A program made the translations under genes and the position numbers. The notes beneath the pieces were generated by a model. It did not search any database. It was not told the origin of the DNA and saw nothing but the letters and a program-made list of their open reading frames with translations. Source: a virus. Taken from it: 39,494 bases of DNA. How positions within the stretch are numbered: position 1 is the stretch's first letter; each line of letters opens with the position of its first letter. Positions 29,816 through 36,552 of the stretch are shown here, piece after piece. Location of the stretch: positions 1 to 39,494 of the IMG/VR virus record IMGVR_UViG_3300023442_000008. One strand, 5' to 3'.

Positions 29816-31239
29816 GTTGGCCTCCCGTAACACTTGCCGGTTGTCGGACAAACCACTAAGCCTCCGGACAAGTCAGCTATCCGTTGAGCCTGGTAGTCGT
29901 CGCTTTCTATAAATATATGGGGAGGAGGGTTTACTGGTCTATGCAAAAACTGCCTATAGGTTTCGGCTTTTATCTGCACAACACGGTCAAAAGACCGTTG
30001 AGCCTTGTTTGGTGCGTCGTACATAACGAGCATCCCGTATGACACACCCCACCGCCTTAGCCACTCGTCGGTTTCTTTTCTGTATTTCTCCAGCCTGGCT
30101 GTTACTATGATGGGAACCCTCCCGCGCCTAACCAGGTACTTCGGTTTGACCGTTTTGAGCCACTCCATATAGGCCGGCCCATCATCGTCTTTGTCGGGCG
30201 GACAGTCTTGGCAAAGAACGCCGTCCATATCGGTGACGATTGACGGTAGCAGGACCGAATTAAAAAGGTTCCACTCAAGCAAGTGCGGCCACGGGAGTTC
30301 CGTGACAAACAAGTCCGGTTTGCTACCGGCGGCTGGATTGCAGTAGATAGAGGCGTGTATGACGGTATAACCGGACTTCCTATACGGCGTCAAGGCTTCT
30401 CGGGCCGCGCGAACGCTGTTACCGGTCATGGTAGTGTCGTCAATGACGACCAGGGAGCCCTTTTTTGGCAACGGGTTTGTCGACGTCTCAAGTCTCCAGC
30501 CGGCTCCTGGGTTGTATATTTGACGCCTTTTTGGGTCAAGGATGTAAAGCGGTCTATGTAACAGCATGGCAACCAAAGACGCTGGTAGCACCCCGGACCG
30601 CGCTACGCCTACGACGATCGAGACGTCTGGCGGCAGCAACTGGACCAGCGCAGAAGCGTTTCGGATTAGCTCCTCGGTTTTTATAAAGCGTATACCAGCG
30701 ACGGCACCGACACGAAACCAACCGGCGTTAACCAGCTTTGGCTGGCTCCTTCTGTGCTTTCTTTCCGCTTTTGCTATGGCTATTAGGACTATGCGTTTGG
30801 CAACGGCCCGGACAAACGGTATATGACGCTTCTTGGCTTCTACATGCATTACGTCAAGGATTTGTTCTATGTTCTGTCGACACCAATCTGGGCCCAGCGC
30901 GTCCATTCTGGCGGCCATATCCCGACAGCCGCAGTCGGAAGTGGCGTGTATACCGAACTTGGCCAGCAGATTTTTCAACTCGGTACCTGGGAGCGGCTGT
31001 GTTTGGTGGATTGTGTCCGGTAGTTCCGGCTGCCAGCGTTCGGGTGTATGAGGTATGTTCGGTTTGACGACGGGACTTGGGTGTTCCGCTAAAATCAAAT
31101 CTATTTCCCCGTCAGAGTAGCCCCATCGCTTTAGATAGGTACGGCGTATTTCCGGCGGTATGGGTCTACCACGTTCGTCAAAACCCATACACATTGCCCG
31201 CTGAACGCCGACCAGTTTGTTGCAGTCTATACCCTTCAT
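29812..31239 (-). CDS. Fusion: Cys module + phosphoribosyltransferase + HAD hydrolase
   Basis: A 475-residue multidomain protein. Residues 1-65: small domain with C6 and C17 (GIDCNKLVGVQRAMCMG). Residues ~84-160: the DCGC...MDALGPDWCR module. Residues ~178-318: type I phosphoribosyltransferase, with VVGVARSGVLPASLVAMLL and PRPP loop LVVIDDTTMTGNS (263-275). Residues ~333-460: HAD phosphatase-like domain with D337 and D339 in VTDMDGVL, motif II T380 in IIVTAR, K424, and motif IV ESDD at 445-448. All key residues of both enzymes are present. Chemistry: transfer of phosphoribose from PRPP, then removal of a phosphate. Substrate unknown. It follows the four-module structural gene and is closely coupled to the sulfotransferase. 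Confidence 0.82.
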   Translation of the reverse strand: MKGIDCNKLVGVQRAMCMGFDERGRPIPPEIRRTYLKRWGYSDGEIDLILAEHPSPVVKPNIPHTPERWQPELPDTIHQTQPLPGTELKNLLAKFGIHATSDCGCRDMAARMDALGPDWCRQNIEQILDVMHVEAKKRHIPFVRAVAKRIVLIAIAKAERKHRRSQPKLVNAGWFRVGAVAGIRFIKTEELIRNASALVQLLPPDVSIVVGVARSGVLPASLVAMLLHRPLYILDPKRRQIYNPGAGWRLETSTNPLPKKGSLVVIDDTTMTGNSVRAAREALTPYRKSGYTVIHASIYCNPAAGSKPDLFVTELPWPHLLEWNLFNSVLLPSIVTDMDGVLCQDCPPDKDDDGPAYMEWLKTVKPKYLVRRGRVPIIVTARLEKYRKETDEWLRRWGVSYGMLVMYDAPNKAQRSFDRVVQIKAETYRQFLHRPVNPPPHIFIESDDYQAQRIADLSGGLVVCPTTGKCYGRPT

Positions 31240-34200
31240 TTACGGATACCTATGCAACCGTGGGTAACCTTCGGGAGGCAATCTGTCGCAAGGAATTGTA
31301 AAGTACGGGCTAAACTCAGAACAGCAGGTCCAATGCCGACATACGTCTCCGGGTCTTGGGGGAGCACACTGCAAACAGTTGTCTCCCTGACTTACCAAAA
31401 CCCAACTCCCGTCTTTTTGTTGTTCCCATTGACAGTCTTTTAGAGAAAGATCGGCCGCAAACCGAACACCCGTTTTCCTGCCAGCCTTTCCCTTTATGAC
31501 TAGCTTGAGTCTATTCTCCCCTTGGACGAAGCCTTCACATATTTCTATTCCGTGCGTCAATGACGACGTCCACGTTGGGACGAGAAACATTGATTCCAAT
31601 ACTTGTATGCCAGTCGATATACCGTTTATTTCAATGTCCAACAGCTCTGAATCAACAGACAAACAACCGAAAAGCTTAACATCTTGGGGCCGTTTATTGA
31701 TCCAAAACGTCGTTTCGGCTGTCCATATAGTATCTTCCGTGAGTTCCATGTTTGAACAATCGGGCGCCGGTTTTATCGGAGTTATCCAGTCTTGGCCAAA
31801 CCCCGGACCGAAGCGGACGCCATACCAGTCTATATCGGCGCACTGAGAACCGGCTACGTAGTTGCCCCAGGCAACATCGTACAGCGCGCTGTCGTACGGA
31901 CCGGTTCCCTCAGTGCGCGTTATTTCCCCGGTATAGAACAGGCCCCAATAGCGCGTCTCGTCTAACAGAGGTATGTAAGGTCCGTGGTCGCAACAAGTAA
32001 ACGCTATAGAAACTCCTATACGACCCCAGTGGCTGCAGTAAAGAAGACAATCGTTAGTACCGTCGCAATTGACCACGCTGACGTCTATACGGTTGACGTC
32101 GTCGTCTTTTAGAACGGTAATCGGTATCTTTAAAACGACGGGCCACTCAATCCACGGCGGCAGACCTTGTGTGCTCCGCGTTTTCAAGCACCTTGGCGGG
32201 ACGCCTGGCGGTACCAAAGGCCTTGGGAGGAATTCCTGACCGTTGACTTTAAAAGACGTCAAACGGCCGTCTGCGTGGATTAGAGCGTAAAAGAACGGGT
32301 TTGACGCTCGACATAGTTGCTCTTCGCTCACGTACCACTCTACTTCAAAGGTGTGCTCCTCAATCTTGTCAAACATCGGGTCTACCGGGTCGCATACTAG
32401 GCTTATCCAACGCGAACCCGGTAATGGCGTCCAATAGCGGTCGATGCAAACGTCATCCCACTCAGTCGGGGCCCAAGCTGGGTTTCCGCCGTCCGACGTC
32501 CAGTAGTAGTCCATTAAGCATTGGCATTTGTCAGCATTTTCCGGGTGTTGTCTAGGCAGCTGACTCTCGGGTATATTAACGGGGCGTACCAAATACACAC
32601 CTGTGTTTGGCGGAGCTACGCAACACTCTGCGGTTTGAAGTTCGTCCGGGCAGCAGTAAAACTCGAACCGCAGACCAGTCGGACCTGCGGAACCGCAGTC
32701 GAATTTGCGGTTTAACACCGTGATTTCTATCGTGTTTATGCCTTGCTTAAAAATGCCGGACACAACGCTCGGAGGCAAAGCAAAGTAGTGCCAGCCAGTG
32801 AAACCGCTATCTGTAGAGTCGCATAAAGCCCCGTCCGGGTAAACCAGGGATACCGGCAGAATCTGATCGTTGATTTTGAGAGTCTGCAGCTCGCCGTCTA
32901 CCAGGAACCGACCGCCAAACGCTACCCGGTCTAAACCGCTTGGGTCTACTGGAATGTTCCACTGGGCCCTATAGACATAGGAGCCTTCCGGTTGGTCGGT
33001 ATAACCGCCGTCTGGAGCGCTCGTTATCCAGTTCGAGTCCGGGCTAGCACCATTGGGCAGCCAGTTCGCGCTGTGGGTCCAAGCGATGTAGGCTTTTGAG
33101 CCGTTGACGGTCCAACTGGCGTCAAGTGAGGAATCACTTGGGTCGGGTTGCCCAGTATTTGGCGGTGTCGGGAGGCAGAGTTCGTTGCGTTTGTGCCATA
33201 CGGTCGGCGGGTTTGTTTTGACCAGCTTAAGCGGGCAGGCGAATTCCATACGCAAGCCGACGGGCCCGCCTCGGTTGCGAACAGCGACGACCAACGTATT
33301 GTCGTTTGGATAAGGCTCAAAAACCGTGGTAGGAGGTGAGACACCGGCTATAGTAAAGTTCTCAACGTCTGCAATAAAGTAATGCCAGTCCTCGTATAGG
33401 TCCCGAGGGTCTTCGGCGGATTCGCCCCTTGGGCAAGCAGCGTCTAAAGCCTCTTGTATAACCGGCATATCAAAGCCGTTGATCGATAGAGAAACAATGT
33501 CTCCATCGACGACGAACCGACCGTGCATATCCGTAATAGACCCAACTTCGTCGTTCGGGTCTAGGTTGGGCATTTTCCATTTGCAACGGAAATAGTAAGT
33601 GCCGGCCGGTTTTCCAACCCGAAGAGCGTCTTCGCTAATTGTGATCCAGTGTGAATAAGGCGAAGCATCTGGAGCTAAATGGTCGCGCTGGACTTCAGCG
33701 CGGCGCGTCATGACATAGGCTTGTTCCCATTTGCCGGTTTCCGGGTTGTAGAACTCCCAGTATAGGTCGCGGTGGTACTTGTCTGGGTCAAGGTTGGCGC
33801 CTGTATTTGGAGGCAAGTCAAAGCACGGCGCGGCCCGAACGGCCTTATAGCCGGTAAACGTGGCGTCTAGAGTTAAAACTCCTTGCCAGCAACATTCATC
33901 GAACGGCGTTAAATCGATTTCCCATTTCCAGTCTTCTATGCAACAGCGATTGTTTGGAATGGGGAGCTTTAGAATCTTGTCTCCTACCCAGCCCATTGCG
34001 GGCCAGGCTATCTTTAGGTAGCACCGACTCTCTTGCTCGTACAGGCCGGTGCTTTCTCGAACGAACCACGCCGTTATACGGTCTTCTGGCAGCTCACCGG
34101 GCCGCGCGTAGACGCCAAAGTAGCAGTCCCAGTAAAGATAGGTCGTTATAGGCTCAAAGATGCAGGGTTGGGTCTTGGCAATATCTGGGTATAGGAAGTC

Positions 34201-34299
34201 CACATTGACACACAAGACGTCTGGGACTTCCTTGCAGCATTTACAGTCAACCCTGTCATAGCAGGGTTTTGTGGCTCGAAGCCTATCCGACGTTGTCAT
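31240..34299 (-). CDS. Large structural protein with four repeated beta modules
   Basis: A 1,019-residue Cys-rich protein, probably a tail-tip or appendage component. After a ~150-residue head come four diverged copies of one module: residues ~162-356, ~378-550, ~563-770 and ~775-955. Each has a PPNTG entry (first three copies), a W-I-T/S strand, a GRFxVDGExxxLxING strand pair, NTIxVxVxN and a closing GLRxEFxC. The pattern resembles the galactose-binding-like jelly roll of sugar-binding modules in glycosidases. The C-terminus is a Cys cluster (CLQC...CRHWTCC). Weak ribosome site. Glycan binding is inferred from fold resemblance only. Confidence 0.75.
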   Translation of the reverse strand: MTTSDRLRATKPCYDRVDCKCCKEVPDVLCVNVDFLYPDIAKTQPCIFEPITTYLYWDCYFGVYARPGELPEDRITAWFVRESTGLYEQESRCYLKIAWPAMGWVGDKILKLPIPNNRCCIEDWKWEIDLTPFDECCWQGVLTLDATFTGYKAVRAAPCFDLPPNTGANLDPDKYHRDLYWEFYNPETGKWEQAYVMTRRAEVQRDHLAPDASPYSHWITISEDALRVGKPAGTYYFRCKWKMPNLDPNDEVGSITDMHGRFVVDGDIVSLSINGFDMPVIQEALDAACPRGESAEDPRDLYEDWHYFIADVENFTIAGVSPPTTVFEPYPNDNTLVVAVRNRGGPVGLRMEFACPLKLVKTNPPTVWHKRNELCLPTPPNTGQPDPSDSSLDASWTVNGSKAYIAWTHSANWLPNGASPDSNWITSAPDGGYTDQPEGSYVYRAQWNIPVDPSGLDRVAFGGRFLVDGELQTLKINDQILPVSLVYPDGALCDSTDSGFTGWHYFALPPSVVSGIFKQGINTIEITVLNRKFDCGSAGPTGLRFEFYCCPDELQTAECCVAPPNTGVYLVRPVNIPESQLPRQHPENADKCQCLMDYYWTSDGGNPAWAPTEWDDVCIDRYWTPLPGSRWISLVCDPVDPMFDKIEEHTFEVEWYVSEEQLCRASNPFFYALIHADGRLTSFKVNGQEFLPRPLVPPGVPPRCLKTRSTQGLPPWIEWPVVLKIPITVLKDDDVNRIDVSVVNCDGTNDCLLYCSHWGRIGVSIAFTCCDHGPYIPLLDETRYWGLFYTGEITRTEGTGPYDSALYDVAWGNYVAGSQCADIDWYGVRFGPGFGQDWITPIKPAPDCSNMELTEDTIWTAETTFWINKRPQDVKLFGCLSVDSELLDIEINGISTGIQVLESMFLVPTWTSSLTHGIEICEGFVQGENRLKLVIKGKAGRKTGVRFAADLSLKDCQWEQQKDGSWVLVSQGDNCLQCAPPRPGDVCRHWTCCSEFSPYFTIPCDRLPPEGYPRLHRYP

Positions 34300-34322
34300 G
34301 GCTTTATCGTCTGGGTTTTGCT

Positions 34323-35087
34323 TTAAACCCTAATTGTCGTCTGACACGGGTCATAGACACAGAAGGACGTAACCACCCAACAGCAACCGGCGCAACATTC
34401 ATGCGTTTGGAAACCGTATAGCGTTAGGGTGTCATCGTCAATACACTCGTCTGGATCAACTAAGTCGTATACGTTGGTGACGGCCGTCATATAGGTGGCC
34501 ACGCCTCTTCTGTTTATAAGCAGTTCTGGAGGGACATTGAAGAAACAGCCGAGCCTATCGTAAATCTTTAAAGGACTTTCCGGCGTAGCTCCGCCGCAAG
34601 TTACGTATAAAGCGTTTCCCCAAACCCATTTGCAGGAGGAACCGCCGGACGGAACGTCAACCACTTCAAAGATTATCTGCTTGGCGTCAGCCGTAGATGT
34701 TTCGGCAACCCAACGGCCGAACTTGTCCCGCTTTATGACAATAAAGGTGTTGCCTGGTATGCTGGACGGAGTTGGGTTAAAGACGCGAACGCCGGAAACG
34801 GGAAGTTTGGCCAGTCTAAGCCGGCTCATGCTGTCGTAAACGGCTTGGTATAGGTCGCAGATTGCACTGTGCATGTAGTAGACTGACCCGGACGACTCAA
34901 TACCCTGAATGCCGTTTTCCGGCGTCCGGGCCAAATAGACTTCCGGCGCTTGGTGGTCTTCTCTATCGAGCCAGCCGAGTTCGGTCGGGACTTTTGCGCT
35001 AATATTGAGCCTACCCTGCTTGAACTGATCCAGCAGGTCCCTCAGTAGTTGCGCGTCATCTTCGCTTAACGCTATTAACCTCGGCAT
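34323..35087 (-). CDS. Structural protein with Cys-rich C-terminus
   Basis: A 254-residue protein in the tail operon. The N-terminus is helical (LSEDDAQLLRDLLDQFKQG), then a beta region, and the last ~50 residues hold a Cys cluster (ECCAGCCWVVTSFCVYDPC) echoing the Cys-rich ends of the downstream four-module protein. It also shares the PPELLINRRG-like beta phrasing of virion proteins. A tail-tip partner of the next gene is the simplest reading; no family recognised. Confidence 0.6.
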   Translation of the reverse strand: MPRLIALSEDDAQLLRDLLDQFKQGRLNISAKVPTELGWLDREDHQAPEVYLARTPENGIQGIESSGSVYYMHSAICDLYQAVYDSMSRLRLAKLPVSGVRVFNPTPSSIPGNTFIVIKRDKFGRWVAETSTADAKQIIFEVVDVPSGGSSCKWVWGNALYVTCGGATPESPLKIYDRLGCFFNVPPELLINRRGVATYMTAVTNVYDLVDPDECIDDDTLTLYGFQTHECCAGCCWVVTSFCVYDPCQTTIRV

Positions 35088-35133
35088 AGCTCTTTTGGTG
35101 GCAGCGCGCCGCCTTTCGCTTTAATCAAGGCCT

Positions 35134-35544
35134 TCACCTCGGGAAAACGACCAAGGTATAAGCAACCGGTTGGGTCATAGCTTGAATCTGAAGCAGGTCT
35201 GGGTAGGTCGGGGTAGCAATAAAACACTCGCCCGGCCGTATGGAAAAGCCTTTATTGGGTGAGTCGTAAAAGATGCATAGCTCTAGGTGTTTTATGGCTT
35301 CGCGCTCTTGGTCGGTAGGAACCCTATCGTGAAAGCCCCCCTCGTCGTTTCGTATGAAGATCAAACCGACGTCGTTTGGGCTGATCCAACCGAACTGTAC
35401 CTTCTCGGCTTTGGTAGGCGCGATAAGCTGTCGGTAGTATGGCTGCGTTGGCGCCTCCAAAAGTCTGGAGTAACGGGCTTCAAACGAGTCTGTTCTTCCC
35501 AAAGCCTGGGAGACAACCGACTGGATCAGCGTCAAACGGTTCAT
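35134..35544 (-). CDS. Hypothetical tail-region protein
   Basis: A 136-residue protein: helical N-terminus (LTLIQSVVSQALGRTDSFEARYSRLLEAP) and a beta C-terminal half (VGLIFIRNDEGG, LELCIFYDSPNKGFSIRPGECFIATPTYP) that could be a small jelly roll. AGGAGACAAAAAG gives a good start. Position in the tail operon suggests a virion or assembly role. Confidence 0.6.
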   Translation of the reverse strand: MNRLTLIQSVVSQALGRTDSFEARYSRLLEAPTQPYYRQLIAPTKAEKVQFGWISPNDVGLIFIRNDEGGFHDRVPTDQEREAIKHLELCIFYDSPNKGFSIRPGECFIATPTYPDLLQIQAMTQPVAYTLVVFPR

Positions 35545-35555
35545 CTTTTTGTCTC

Positions 35556-36551
35556 CTATAGCTGTGTTGGTATGCCGAGCAGCAGAAAGTTCGACTCTTT
35601 ATAGTACTCTACCTTTATTTTGCCGGCGCTACCAGTCTCCTGACCGGTTCCTTGTCCGGTTCCGGTTACAACAGTCGACTCCGCCGGCAAACCGGCTCCG
35701 TTTAATATGACGCGCGCGTTCTCGCCACGCCTGTCTTTGTACCGGATAAAGTGGGCCGGGTTATCCGGGTCCGGCCATATCGGGGTCCCGCCGTAGCTTT
35801 CGCCGACTGGGTCCAAAACCCAAGCCCCGGTTTGCTCGTCCCAGTGACCGTTTAGGACTTTCGTCCCCTCATCGAGCAAATAGCGGTCAAAGGTGTTGTA
35901 GTTTATGTCGAACTCATAGGTCACCGTATAGTATTTGTAACACGTACCGTAATACTTCCTTTCCCAAGAGACATTGGACAGTTTAATGCAACGTTTAGGC
36001 AAACCCCAAAGAGGCGAGTCGTTCACTGTGTCAACCATAGAAGTGATGAGCCCCAAGTCGAGGTTCGCCACGTTCATTTGGATTTTAACATTGGGCCTGT
36101 TGGCGTCGAACTCGACTTGTTGGCCCCTAAACATTTCGTGAGCCGAGTTCTCGATTGGTTCGCCGTGGCGGTCGAAAACGGCTTCCTTTGTGTACTTGAC
36201 GTAAGAGCCGCTTACTTTAGGTGGGATGAGAAGCGGGTCTTCTATTTGGTCGTTTGAGCATATGCGTAAAGGCTTGGTGGTGAATGTAAACTCTACCGTC
36301 CAATACTTTCCTTTCTCATTTTCGACTCGGGGCTCAACCCTAGCGTCTGGCGTGCAAAAAGCCCAAGGGTCATTGTCGTTAAAGAACGACCAAGTGCTGC
36401 CAACTGTCGGCAGTCCGGGGGTCGCCAATACGGTTAGTGGACCGTCTCCTGGGTCGTCGGTCCATACACCGAAAATGGCCTTGTAGGTTCTATGGCCCTC
36501 TTCGTCCCGAACCATAGACCACTTTTTCAAACCGTCGAAATGACCGGCCAT
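35556..36551 (-). CDS. Tail / baseplate structural protein
   Basis: A 331-residue, beta-rich protein directly after the tape measure gene, the usual place of distal tail or baseplate proteins. Phrases such as RTYKAIFGVWTDDPGDGPLTVLATPGLPTVGSTW and KCIKLSNVSWERKYYGTCYKYYTVTYEFD look like a tail-tip beta sandwich. The C-terminus has a Gly/Thr run (TGTGQGTGQETG). GGGAG precedes the ATG. It resembles unnamed proteins after tape measure genes; the exact role is unknown. Confidence 0.7.
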   Translation of the reverse strand: MAGHFDGLKKWSMVRDEEGHRTYKAIFGVWTDDPGDGPLTVLATPGLPTVGSTWSFFNDNDPWAFCTPDARVEPRVENEKGKYWTVEFTFTTKPLRICSNDQIEDPLLIPPKVSGSYVKYTKEAVFDRHGEPIENSAHEMFRGQQVEFDANRPNVKIQMNVANLDLGLITSMVDTVNDSPLWGLPKRCIKLSNVSWERKYYGTCYKYYTVTYEFDINYNTFDRYLLDEGTKVLNGHWDEQTGAWVLDPVGESYGGTPIWPDPDNPAHFIRYKDRRGENARVILNGAGLPAESTVVTGTGQGTGQETGSAGKIKVEYYKESNFLLLGIPTQL

Positions 36552-36552
36552 A

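Noticed and set aside
31240-34299. Several 60-85 codon plus-strand frames opposite the four-module gene
   Set aside because: They are antisense by-products of a long real gene with consistent internal repeats on the minus strand.
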